The position numbers and the translations under genes were made by a program. Below, one piece after another: positions 29,646 through 37,944 of a stretch of 64,000 nucleotides of DNA (the stretch's first letter is position 1; every line of letters starts with the position of its first letter). The stretch lies in NCBI RefSeq assembly GCF_026125785.1, contig NZ_JAHCKL010000020.1, positions 1 to 64,000 of the forward strand. The letters run 5' to 3'. The notes under the pieces were generated by a model that worked only from the letters and a program-made list of their open reading frames with translations, did no database searches and was not told the DNA's origin. Source of the DNA: Hydrogenophaga sp. (lineage in GTDB: Bacteria; Pseudomonadota; Gammaproteobacteria; Burkholderiales; Burkholderiaceae_C).

Positions 29646-30671
29646 TTAGCGCGGCAGCGTAAGCGTGACCAGCAAGCCTTGCGGATCGCCCTTGTCCAGA
29701 CGCAGCGTGCCGCCGTGACGCCGGGCGATGTCGCTGGCAATGGCCAGGCCCAGCCCCACGCCGCCGTGCTCGCGGCTGCGCGAGCCTTCCACGCGGTAGA
29801 AGGGCTCCATCACCCTGCCCATTTCCGCTGGCGTGAGACCGGGACCCTGGTCCTGGATCAGGATGTCCAGCGCATCGTCCCGGTCCTTGAGCGTGATGTG
29901 GGCCTCGGATCCATAGCGGATGGCATTGCCCACCAGGTTGTCCAGGCAGCGGCGCAGCGCGCGTGGCTGGGCCGGCAGTGGCCGCGCGCGGCCCTCCATG
30001 CTCACCTTGTGGCCCACCTCGACCTCGTCGTCCACCAGGCTCTGGACCAGGCTGTGCACATCGGTGAGCACCGTCTCCTCCGGCGCCATGCTGCCGCGCA
30101 GGTACTCCAGCGTGGCGCCGATCAGCGTGTCCATGTCCGCCACGTCCTTGCGCACACCTTGCGCGAAGGCTTCGTCCGTCACCGACTCCAGCCTCAGCTT
30201 CAGTCGCGTGAGCGGTGTCCGAAGGTCGTGTGACACCGCGGCCAGGAAGCGCTCGCGTTCGGCGATCTGCGTGTGGATGCGCTGCTGCATCCGGTTCAGC
30301 ACCCGTGACGCATCCACGCACTCCTGCAGGCCACCGACTTGTATGGGGGGACGGTCGAGGTTGTCGCCCAGCTCCTGGGCCGATTTCGCCAGTTGGCGTA
30401 TGGGCTCGGAGAGCCAGCGCGCACCGATCCAGGCCGCGACGATCAGCACCCCGAGACGGATGCCGATGTCGATCCAGAGCCCGGGGCCCGGCATCAGGAA
30501 ACGCGGCACGCGCCGGGGCATGGGGAATTGCATCAGCTCCGGCGGCAGCGGGCGTGGGGGTGGCCGCAATTCGAACAACAGCGTCAGTGCCAGGAAATGG
30601 CTCGCGATCACGGCCACCGCCAGCAGCAGGACCAGCCGGCCGAACAGCGTCTTCGGAAGCCACCGTGTCAT
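29646..30671 (-). CDS. EnvZ-type sensor histidine kinase
   Basis: A 341-aa membrane kinase. Two helices (about residues 12-34 and 66-86) flank a short Pro-rich periplasmic loop, followed by HAMP. HisKA has His148 in AAVSHDLRTPLTRLK, and HATPase has NLVGNAIRYG, DQGPGL and GVGLGLAIA. It is divergent from the response regulator gene (211 nt apart), so it forms a two-component pair despite opposite strands. The periplasmic loop is only about 30 residues, so stimulus may be sensed in or near the membrane. Confidence 0.93.
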   Translation of the reverse strand: MTRWLPKTLFGRLVLLLAVAVIASHFLALTLLFELRPPPRPLPPELMQFPMPRRVPRFLMPGPGLWIDIGIRLGVLIVAAWIGARWLSEPIRQLAKSAQELGDNLDRPPIQVGGLQECVDASRVLNRMQQRIHTQIAERERFLAAVSHDLRTPLTRLKLRLESVTDEAFAQGVRKDVADMDTLIGATLEYLRGSMAPEETVLTDVHSLVQSLVDDEVEVGHKVSMEGRARPLPAQPRALRRCLDNLVGNAIRYGSEAHITLKDRDDALDILIQDQGPGLTPAEMGRVMEPFYRVEGSRSREHGGVGLGLAIASDIARRHGGTLRLDKGDPQGLLVTLTLPR

Positions 30672-30882
30672 CGCGCGCTTTCTGGGGCCTTTGCAGGGAT
30701 CCGTGGCGAACGGACTGGGTCGGTGTCTTGGGGAAAAGGGTCAGGCTTCATCAGCGTCGGGTGCGGGTTGGCGTCGGAGAGGGCCCCGATTCTTTCCGGT
30801 TTCCCGCCTCAACGCGAGCTTTGTGTCTGGGTTGACACAAACTGGATCAAGTGTGTTCACGCGGCCGCCGCAGACTTCCCGC

Positions 30883-31611
30883 ATGAAACCGAAATGCCAT
30901 GTCCTGATCGTGGACGACGACGACGATATTGCGCGCCTGCTCGCGCGCTTCCTGATGTCCTACGACTTCGTTGCGCACGTGGCCGCCCACGGCGCGGAAA
31001 TGCGGGCCATCATGGAGAAAGAGCCGGTGGACGTCATCATCATGGATGTCATGCTGCCCGAGACCAGTGGCATCGTTCTCACCAGAGAGCTGCGCCAGCA
31101 CTCGCGTCTGCCCATCATCATGTTGTCGGCACGAGCGGATCACTTCGACCGTATCGTCGGCCTGGAGTGCGGCGCGGACGACTATGTCATCAAGCCCTTC
31201 GAGCCGCGCGAACTGGTTGCCCGCATCCAGGCGGTGCTGCGCCGGACCGCCGTCGCGCCACCTGTGTCCACGCCGGTGGACGCGCACATCGTTCATTTCG
31301 ACGGCTGGCGCTTCGATCCCGAAGGGCACGTGCTCATGGCACCCGGCGGCATGCATGTGGCGCTCTCCAAGGCCGAGTTCCAGTTGCTGGGCACCCTCCT
31401 GAAACACCCTCGCCGCTTGTTGAGCCGCCATCAGCTGCGTCTGGCGCTCAGCGGCCACGCGGCCGGGCAGGGCGAACGCAGCATCGACCTGCTTGTCTCC
31501 CGCCTGCGGCAGAAGCTGGCGCATGCCGACGACTACGCCGACATGATCAAGACCATACGGGGGCGCGGCTACATGCTCGACGTCACCCCCGTGCGTGGCG
31601 GTCTTCCCTGA
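30883..31611 (+). CDS. OmpR-type response regulator
   Basis: A 242-aa protein with receiver domain (VDDDDD at the N-terminus, phospho-acceptor Asp55 in IIMDVMLPE, Lys104 in DDYVIKPFEP) and a winged-helix effector (LSKAEFQLLGTLL, RSIDLLVSRLRQKL, IRGRGYML). I chose the ATG at 30883. It reads toward the type I secretion gene run that begins 191 nt downstream on the same strand, making it the leading candidate regulator of that locus (inference). Confidence 0.93.
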   Translation: MKPKCHVLIVDDDDDIARLLARFLMSYDFVAHVAAHGAEMRAIMEKEPVDVIIMDVMLPETSGIVLTRELRQHSRLPIIMLSARADHFDRIVGLECGADDYVIKPFEPRELVARIQAVLRRTAVAPPVSTPVDAHIVHFDGWRFDPEGHVLMAPGGMHVALSKAEFQLLGTLLKHPRRLLSRHQLRLALSGHAAGQGERSIDLLVSRLRQKLAHADDYADMIKTIRGRGYMLDVTPVRGGLP

Positions 31612-31802
31612 GTCTGCGGTCAATGTTTCCGGCACGCATCGCGGACAAGTCGCTTTCTTGTCTTTGCATCTGTTGTGTGTCTGCAGATTGCCGCCATCTT
31701 TTCCGGTGATGGAACTGCGCGCGACGCGCGGCGGTATTGAGCGTTTTGCGCCGCGCGGCGCCACCTAGCATGAAGACGTCCCTCAACACACAGGAGTTCG
31801 TC

Positions 31803-32276
31803 ATGATTGATCTAGGTTCCGCCGGCTCGTACCTCGTGAGCTCGGGCATGCAGCAGCTCGGCGCGGCCGCCGGTGGCAAGGAGGCTGTCTCCAAGGCCGC
31901 CTGCACCGCGCTGACCAGCGCCACTGGCGCGGCCGCTGTTCCCGCCAGCGCCATCTGCTCTTTCAGTGCCGAAGGTCTTGGTCTGCTCGGCGAAGCGGTC
32001 GAGGCTGGCTACGGTGCGGTGAGCGGCGCACTGAACGACGCCGGCGAATGGATAGGCGATGCCGTGGGCAACGCCTCCAGCGGCGTTGCCTCGCTCTACG
32101 AGGAAGTGGCCGATCTGGCCGAAAGCGGCGTGGATGCCGTCACCGATGCCATGTCCTCCGTCGGCGACGCGGTCTCCTCCACCGCCAGCGGCATCGGTAC
32201 CGCCGTCGGCCGTGTGGCCAGCTACGGCGCGCTGGCAGCGGCAGCGGCTGGCAAGCTGCTCAATGAGGTGGCCTGA
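31803..32276 (+). CDS. Small Ala/Gly/Ser-rich protein at the head of the secretion locus
   Basis: A 157-aa protein with no signal peptide and no family I recognise. Composition is dominated by Ala, Gly, Ser and Val, with helix-friendly stretches repeating the theme GDAV/SSVGDAVSSTASG, which could form amphipathic or membrane-interacting helices. I chose the ATG at 31803, which has CAGGAG 7 nt upstream; alternative in-frame ATGs at 31737 and 31770 lack one. It is the first of ten co-directional genes. Confidence 0.65.
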   Translation: MIDLGSAGSYLVSSGMQQLGAAAGGKEAVSKAACTALTSATGAAAVPASAICSFSAEGLGLLGEAVEAGYGAVSGALNDAGEWIGDAVGNASSGVASLYEEVADLAESGVDAVTDAMSSVGDAVSSTASGIGTAVGRVASYGALAAAAAGKLLNEVA

Positions 32277-32277
32277 C

Positions 32278-32853
32278 ATGGGACGGTGGTTCACTCAGGC
32301 ATGCCTGCTCGCGCCCGTCGGTCTCGCTTTGCAGGGTTGCTCCGTTATCAGTCCCGCGCCACTGTGGGAGTTGGCCAAGCTCACCGGTGGCATGGTCACT
32401 GCTTCGCTGCAGTCCGAGCCTGGCGTGGCCAGCCATACGGTGCTCACTCCTGCCGTAGCAGCGCCTTGGCCCGTGCCTGACGTCTGCATTGAACTCGACG
32501 CCAGGACCCAGGTTCCCGACGTGCTGCCCGCGCTGCAGCGTGCACTGCTCACCCACGGCATGGCCAGCCGCGTCTACGACAGTCCGGTCACCGGCGCGCA
32601 CTGCCAGGTCTGGCTGCGCTACAGCACGCAGATGCAATGGGGCCGGCGCTGGCCGGCGGACGAGCAACGTCCCTACCTGAGCCATGCCGCACTGACCCTG
32701 CAACGCGCTCAAGGCGAGGTGCTGGCCACCAGCCAGTACGACATCACGGACACCGTGCGCAGCAAGTGGGCGACAACCTACGACAAGCTCGCCGCCACCG
32801 TGGCCGCCCTGGTCGGCGGCATGCCACCCCGAACCACCACCGCCCTGCTCTGA
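32278..32853 (+). CDS. Putative lipoprotein in the secretion locus
   Basis: A 191-aa protein with signal peptide and lipobox (GLALQGC, lipidated Cys21). The mature part contains CIELDARTQVPDVLPALQRAL and a C-terminal QYDITDTVRSKWATTYDKLA segment. No known domain recognised. It starts one base after the previous gene stop and lies 12 nt before the FlgH-like gene, so tight coupling is likely. Possibly an outer-membrane accessory of the secretion apparatus (inference). Confidence 0.75.
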   Translation: MGRWFTQACLLAPVGLALQGCSVISPAPLWELAKLTGGMVTASLQSEPGVASHTVLTPAVAAPWPVPDVCIELDARTQVPDVLPALQRALLTHGMASRVYDSPVTGAHCQVWLRYSTQMQWGRRWPADEQRPYLSHAALTLQRAQGEVLATSQYDITDTVRSKWATTYDKLAATVAALVGGMPPRTTTALL

Positions 32854-32865
32854 CCGGAGACCGCC

Positions 32866-33561
32866 ATGCGCACATCTTTTGCCACCCTGCCTTCGCGGCT
32901 CGGTGCCTTGCTCGTCCTGTTGCTCGCCGGCTGTGCCGGTGCACCACAGAAAGTGGTGGACGGCCCCACCTTCGTGCCGCCCGTGGCGCGCCCCGCCAAC
33001 GTGGAGCGCGTGCCCAACGGCTCGCTCTTCAACGCGCAGGCCGGGTCACTGTTCTCCGGCCGCCGCAAGCCAGGTGCCATCGGCGACACCCTCAAGGTTG
33101 ACATTTCGGAAAGTCTCAGTGCCACCAGCACCGCCAAGACCGATATCAACCGGGACACTTCGCTCAAGTCCAAGGGGCCGGGAACCACCAGCACCGGCGC
33201 CATCTTCCGTGACCTGCTCAACCAGGACATCGCCGCCTCCGGAAGCTCCTCGTTCAAGGGGAACGGCGCCACATCGAACGACAGCAGTTTCAACGGCCAG
33301 ATCGCCGCCTCCGTCATCAACGTGCTGGCCAACGGCAACCTCGTGGTGGCCGGCGAGCGCACCGTCGCGCTCAATGGCAACGCCAGCACGCTGCGATTCT
33401 CCGGTGTGGTCGACCCCCGCGATATCAAGGACGGCAACGTCGTGCGCTCCGGCGACGTCGTCAACGCCCGCATGGAAGTCGTGGGTCAGGGCGACATGGC
33501 GGATGGCACCTCGCGGAACTGGCTGCAGCGGCTTTTCAACAACACGCTGTCCATCTGGTGA
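32866..33561 (+). CDS. FlgH-like outer-membrane L-ring lipoprotein outside a flagellar cluster
   Basis: A 231-aa protein. The lipobox LLLAGC gives Cys23. The FlgH pattern follows: NGSLFNAQAGSLFSGRRKPG, IGDTLKVDISESLSAT, FKGNGATSNDSSFNGQI, INVLANGNLVVAGERTVALN, SGVVDPRDIKDGN and the end WLQRLFNNTLSIW. Flagellar FlgH forms the outer-membrane L-ring around the rod. There is no flgI, flgG or other flagellar gene in the window. Here it sits in a run of type I secretion genes, suggesting reuse as an outer-membrane ring or bushing. Length matches flagellar FlgH. Confidence 0.9.
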   Translation: MRTSFATLPSRLGALLVLLLAGCAGAPQKVVDGPTFVPPVARPANVERVPNGSLFNAQAGSLFSGRRKPGAIGDTLKVDISESLSATSTAKTDINRDTSLKSKGPGTTSTGAIFRDLLNQDIAASGSSSFKGNGATSNDSSFNGQIAASVINVLANGNLVVAGERTVALNGNASTLRFSGVVDPRDIKDGNVVRSGDVVNARMEVVGQGDMADGTSRNWLQRLFNNTLSIW

Positions 33562-33584
33562 CGCAACCCAGGGAGCACCACCTC

Positions 33585-34196
33585 ATGCCACGTACGATCA
33601 GAACAATGGCCGCGCTGGGCGCGCTGTCTCTCGCCGGTGTATCCGCCATGGCCGACATCGAACCCGTGAGCTTCACGGTGGATGCGTCATCCGTGCAGGT
33701 GGCCGGCCACAACCTCAAGCTCAATGGCGCAGGCGTGAGTTCGCGCCTGATGTTCAAGATCTATGCGATGGGCCTGTACCTGCCGGACCGCCGCAACACC
33801 GTGCAGGACATCCTTCGCCAGGACGAACCCCGACGGCTGGTGATCCGGCTGTTGCGCGACGTCGATGGGTCCAGCTTCAACGCCATGATGGGAGACTACG
33901 CCAGAACCGACGGCGCGGCCCTGCCTCCTCACGTCATCCAGAACCTGGCGCAGCTCGCGCAACTCCTGGGCGCGCGGCCGCAGGGCCTGCGCAACGGCGA
34001 CGTCCTGACCTTTGACTGGGTGCCCGGTACCGGCACTGTGGTCGGCATCAACAACCGCGCCGTCCTGGAGCCCGTGAGAGGCGCCGACTTCTACCACGCC
34101 TTGCTCAACATCTGGTTGGGCGACAAACCCGCGGACCCCGGCCTGAAAACCCAGTTGCTGGGCAGGGACATGGGATTCGCGCGCGCCAGCCACTGA
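33585..34196 (+). CDS. Chalcone-isomerase-like periplasmic protein
   Basis: A 203-aa protein with Sec signal peptide (about residues 1-23, ending SAMA). The body has the CHI-like fold pattern: NLKLNGAGVSSRLMFKIYAM, GLYLPDRR, RLLRDVDGSSFNAMM and GTVVGINNR. Bacterial CHI-like proteins usually lack flavonoid isomerase activity and are thought to bind hydrophobic ligands. It is co-directional between the FlgH-like gene (23 nt) and the TolC-like gene (192 nt). Confidence 0.87.
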   Translation: MPRTIRTMAALGALSLAGVSAMADIEPVSFTVDASSVQVAGHNLKLNGAGVSSRLMFKIYAMGLYLPDRRNTVQDILRQDEPRRLVIRLLRDVDGSSFNAMMGDYARTDGAALPPHVIQNLAQLAQLLGARPQGLRNGDVLTFDWVPGTGTVVGINNRAVLEPVRGADFYHALLNIWLGDKPADPGLKTQLLGRDMGFARASH

Positions 34197-34388
34197 GCCG
34201 ATTCACACCGGCCGAGTGGGGTTGCCTGGTGCTCGCCGGAGCGGTCGATTCCCGGCCTCTCGTCATCTGTTTCGCCATCGTTCTCCTTGGTTCCAAGTTC
34301 CGTTTGCCCAGCGCGGTCGCCGGAACAATGGCTCACAGGCAGACGCACGGAGTGATCTCTTCCAGGCGTGCTGCCACAGGAGAAATTC

Positions 34389-35873
34389 ATGCGCACGGAA
34401 CAGGCTCGGCGAAACAGAAGGTTGGGGCAGATGGTGATGCTGGCGTGGCTGCTGACGGCAGCCATGGCCGCGTCGGCGCAGGCAGTCCAGGGAGACGCAG
34501 GGGCTGCGGGGGCTGGTTTCGCCCTCAAGCAGTTGTGGGCCATCAGCGATACCACGGATGGCAGTGTGGCCCTGCGGCCCGGCAACCCGGCCATCGACGC
34601 GGCGGACGGCTCCACCCCGGTGGAGGCCATGCGGTTCTCGGAGGCGCAGGAGTGGGCCCGTCAGAAGAGCTACGTGCTCGGCGCATCCCAGTCCAAGTCG
34701 CAGGTCGCCTACGAGCTCTCCAGGGCCGCCCTGTCCGGCTTGCTGCCGTCGGTCGAGATCCGCGTGGGGGCCGGCCACGAGACCTCGACCCCTTCCTCAC
34801 GGTTGGACACCTTGACCGGGCAGCCGCTGCCCACCAGCTCCCAAAGCCGTGGCGAGGCCTACGCCGTGCTGAGCCAGCCCCTGTTCGACCTGGCGGCCGT
34901 GGCGGAGCTTCGCCGTGCCCGTTCTGCGCACCGAGCCTCTCTGGCCGACGAAGTCGGTGTGCGTGGTGACCTGGGCTACGAACTCACGGCGTCGTACTTT
35001 GGCGCCATCGAAGCTTCGTTGGCGCTCAAGCTCACCCAGAACCAGCTGGATCGCCTGAACCGCCTCTGGAACTGGGTCTCCTCCCGGGCCGACGCAGGCG
35101 GTGCCAGTGTGGCCGACCGCGAGCGCATTCGCGCGCGCATGCTGTCCGCACAGGCTTCCGTGGAGGACGCCACCGCGCAGTTGACGCAGGCGGGCCTGTC
35201 GCTGCGCCGGTTGACGGGCGTCGCGCCGCACGCCGTCGTTCTCCCCGACGCGGAAGACGCACCGGGCATCGCCTCGCTGGAGGATGCGCTCACCCTGGTG
35301 TCCTCGGGCAACGCCGCGGTGGTGACCGCGATGGCCAATGAAGAGACTGCCCGTGAAGAGCGCCGGGCCCAACTCGCGCGGTTCTCCCCCACCGTCAAGT
35401 TCGAGCTGTCGAACTCAAAGTCGAAGAACTCGGGCGGCATCATGGGCTGGAAGGAAGACAAGCGCGCCATGGTGATCCTCTCCATGCCCTTGTTCTCGGG
35501 CGGCGGGGACTACTTCCGCCAGCGCGCCGCGCTGGCCAGGCAGGAGCAGTACGCGTTCGAGCGGCAGGAGGCTGAGCGCAGCGCGCGGCATGGCCTGGAG
35601 GTCGCGTTCAACGGGTTGACGCTGGCCAGGCAAAAGATCGACTCTCTGCGCCACCAGGCACAGGCACAGGCCCGCGTCGTCCAGGCATTTGACGCGCAGC
35701 TGAATGCCGCCAGCCGCAACCTGCTGGACGTCTTCGACGCGTACCAGCAATACCACCAGTCCCAGATGGACCTGCTGAGGACCTGTGTCCAGGCCATCCT
35801 GCTGAACCACCAGGTTCTGCGCCTCACCGGGCAATGGCGCGTGGCCGAGGCCGGGACCGACACCAAGGAGTGA
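34389..35873 (+). CDS. TolC-family outer-membrane efflux protein (SiiC-like)
   Basis: A 494-aa protein with signal peptide ending ASAQA and the two TolC helical-hairpin repeats. The first contains SRAALSGLLPSVEIRVGAG and the second ARFSPTVKFELSNSKSKN. Conserved ends include ILSMPLFSGGGDYFRQR and NAASRNLLDVFDAYQQY. It forms the outer-membrane channel-tunnel of a type I secretion system. I chose the ATG at 34389, which follows CAGGAGAAATTC. It lies 3 nt before the next gene, so they are one transcription unit. Confidence 0.92.
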   Translation: MRTEQARRNRRLGQMVMLAWLLTAAMAASAQAVQGDAGAAGAGFALKQLWAISDTTDGSVALRPGNPAIDAADGSTPVEAMRFSEAQEWARQKSYVLGASQSKSQVAYELSRAALSGLLPSVEIRVGAGHETSTPSSRLDTLTGQPLPTSSQSRGEAYAVLSQPLFDLAAVAELRRARSAHRASLADEVGVRGDLGYELTASYFGAIEASLALKLTQNQLDRLNRLWNWVSSRADAGGASVADRERIRARMLSAQASVEDATAQLTQAGLSLRRLTGVAPHAVVLPDAEDAPGIASLEDALTLVSSGNAAVVTAMANEETAREERRAQLARFSPTVKFELSNSKSKNSGGIMGWKEDKRAMVILSMPLFSGGGDYFRQRAALARQEQYAFERQEAERSARHGLEVAFNGLTLARQKIDSLRHQAQAQARVVQAFDAQLNAASRNLLDVFDAYQQYHQSQMDLLRTCVQAILLNHQVLRLTGQWRVAEAGTDTKE

Positions 35874-35876
35874 CAC

Positions 35877-36611
35877 ATGGCAGCCGCAAGCACGTCTAGA
35901 GAACAAAACTTCTGGCCCGGTTTTGTCGACGCCCTCACCAACGTGGTGTTGGTGATGGTTCTCGTGGTCGTCATCTTTGCCATCTCCATGCTCACCGGGA
36001 CGATGAAGCTGGCCAGACTCCAGATCAAGACGCAGGTGGAGGCGCAGGTCGAGAACCACATCCGGACGGCGGACGCCCGCGTGCAAGAGGCGGAAGCACG
36101 CCTGCAGGCGACCGACGAGCGCCTGTCCAAGTCCTTGGCGGAGGTCGATTCGGAGCGGCGGCGCGCGGAAAAGCTTGAGCAGCAGCTCAAGCAATTGACG
36201 GTATCGCTGCGAACACCGCCGGCTCAAGCGGTGCGGGCCGGGGGGCAGCCCGCCACGCCGCGGCGGTCGCCGGCCGAGTTGCCGCCGGTGACCATCTCGG
36301 GTGCCTCGCCGTCCATTCTGGTGAGCTACGCGGCCGGCGTGACCACTCTGGAGAAAAAGCTGCTGGAGGCTTTCGATGGCGCCGTGGCCGGCTACGAAGG
36401 GGCCGGAGCCTGGCAGGTGAGGATGCAGGCGCGCATGGCCGAGGATTCGCCCAGCGAGGCGCGGCGCCTGGCCTTCTACCGGCTCGCGGTCCTGCGCGAT
36501 CACCTCGTTGCCCGGGGCGTCGATCCTGCCCGCATCGAGACGGTGATCCTCGACAACCCGAGCACCATGGGCCGCAGCCAGGTGTCGGTGGAACTGAGGA
36601 AGCTGCCGTGA
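35877..36611 (+). CDS. MotB/ExbD/SiiA-like proton-channel subunit
   Basis: A 244-aa protein with a single N-terminal helix reading WPGFVDALTNVVLVMVLVV. The Asp at residue 18, at the start of the helix, aligns in position with the proton-carrying Asp of MotB (AYADFMTAM) and ExbD (FIDVMLVLL). A coiled-coil linker (about residues 45-115) and a periplasmic domain follow. The domain ends with RLAFYRLAVLRDHLVARGVD and NPSTMGRSQVSVELRK, reminiscent of OmpA/MotB C-terminal domains. By analogy with SPI-4 SiiA it should pair with the MotA-like protein two genes on. Confidence 0.82.
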   Translation: MAAASTSREQNFWPGFVDALTNVVLVMVLVVVIFAISMLTGTMKLARLQIKTQVEAQVENHIRTADARVQEAEARLQATDERLSKSLAEVDSERRRAEKLEQQLKQLTVSLRTPPAQAVRAGGQPATPRRSPAELPPVTISGASPSILVSYAAGVTTLEKKLLEAFDGAVAGYEGAGAWQVRMQARMAEDSPSEARRLAFYRLAVLRDHLVARGVDPARIETVILDNPSTMGRSQVSVELRKLP

Positions 36612-37930
36612 ACACCTTCACATCGCCGGCTTCGCGCGAGCGCTCCGCGCAACGCGAGCAGCGCATCGCGGCGGCATTGCACGAACTGCGCGCGCCTCGG
36701 CGGTGGATTCTTTGTCTCGCCCTGATTGTGCTGCTGGCGGTGACCTGGACGGCCTACGCTCCCTTGAGCATGATCGTGCGGGCCGAAGGTCGGGTGATGC
36801 CCTCCACACGCAACCAGGTTGTGCAGCACCTGGAAGGTGGCGTGGTGCTTTCCATCAACGTGGCCGAGGGCGATGTGGTCCGGCAGGGCGACCTGCTGGC
36901 GCGTGTGAGCGACGTGCAGGCGAACTCGCAGATGGGCGAGCGGCGCGTGCGCGAGGAAGCCCTGCGGGCCAAGGTGGCCCGGCTCAGCGCCGAGGCCACG
37001 GGAGCCGGCACGCTGAACACGGTGGGGACCGGCGGCACGGCCGTCGCGCGGGCCGAGCACGACGCCTTCGTGGCCAGGCGGTTGCGCATCGAGCAGGACC
37101 TGCGCGTCGCCGGTGAACAGATCGCGCAGAAGCGCGCCGAGCTGGCCGAACTGGGTTCGCGGAGGACGCACCTGCTGGCCGAGCTGGACCTGGCCCAGCG
37201 GCAGTTGCAGATCGCGGCGGACATGGTGCAGCGCGAGGCCGCCTCCAAGCTGGAGCACCTGGATGCCCAGGCCAAGGTGCAACGCCTGCGCACCATGATC
37301 GCCGACGTGGACGCGTCCTCGCCCCGCGTGCGCGCCGCCATCGCCGAGATCGAAGGCCGCGCGCGCGAGATCGAGTCGCGGTTTCGTGCCGATGCCCGGA
37401 CGGAGCTGACCGCCGCGCAGACCGACCTGCAGCGCGTGGCCGAAGAGCTCAAGGCCAGCAGCGACCGCGTCGAGCGGACGGAACTGCGTGCGCCCGTGGC
37501 CGGCGTCGTGAACCGGATCAATGTGACGACCGTGGGCGGCGTGATCCGCCCCGGCGAGGCGGTGGTGGAGATCACCCCGGCGGACGAGAAGATCCTCGTG
37601 GAGGCCAAGGTCCGGCCCGCCGACCGCGCCGAGCTGCACCCGGGGCAACCTGTTCACGTCCGCCTGTCCGCCTACGACTACGCGTCCTTCGGGGTCGCCG
37701 AAGGGCGCCTGACCGAAGTCAGCCCCGACACCATGCCGGACGAACGCGGCGACCGCTTCTACCGCATCCGGGTCGCGCTCGATGGCGAACGCCATCCGTT
37801 CGCGGGCCGTCCCATCGTCCCCGGCATGGTGGCCACCGCCGAGGTCGTCGTCGGCCGGCGGACTGTGCTGGCCTATCTGCTGTCCCCCCTCAACCGCATT
37901 TCGCGTGCCGCTTTGAGTGAACCCCTCTGA
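36608..37930 (+). CDS. HlyD-family membrane-fusion protein (SiiD-like)
   Basis: A 440-aa periplasmic adaptor of a type I secretion system. One N-terminal membrane helix (about residues 32-52), a lipoyl/barrel-sandwich half (NQVVQHLEGGVVLSINVAEG), long coiled-coil hairpin (about 110-300), then the second lipoyl half ERTELRAPVAGVVNRINVTT and a beta-barrel domain (ADEKILVEAKVRPADRAEL). It overlaps the preceding stop (ATGA). It bridges the ABC transporter and the TolC-like protein. Confidence 0.93.
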   Translation: MNTFTSPASRERSAQREQRIAAALHELRAPRRWILCLALIVLLAVTWTAYAPLSMIVRAEGRVMPSTRNQVVQHLEGGVVLSINVAEGDVVRQGDLLARVSDVQANSQMGERRVREEALRAKVARLSAEATGAGTLNTVGTGGTAVARAEHDAFVARRLRIEQDLRVAGEQIAQKRAELAELGSRRTHLLAELDLAQRQLQIAADMVQREAASKLEHLDAQAKVQRLRTMIADVDASSPRVRAAIAEIEGRAREIESRFRADARTELTAAQTDLQRVAEELKASSDRVERTELRAPVAGVVNRINVTTVGGVIRPGEAVVEITPADEKILVEAKVRPADRAELHPGQPVHVRLSAYDYASFGVAEGRLTEVSPDTMPDERGDRFYRIRVALDGERHPFAGRPIVPGMVATAEVVVGRRTVLAYLLSPLNRISRAALSEPL

Positions 37931-37944
37931 AGGAGAAGATGATC

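Noticed and set aside
32866-33561. Part of a flagellar gene cluster
   Set aside because: No other flagellar gene is found on either side within the window.
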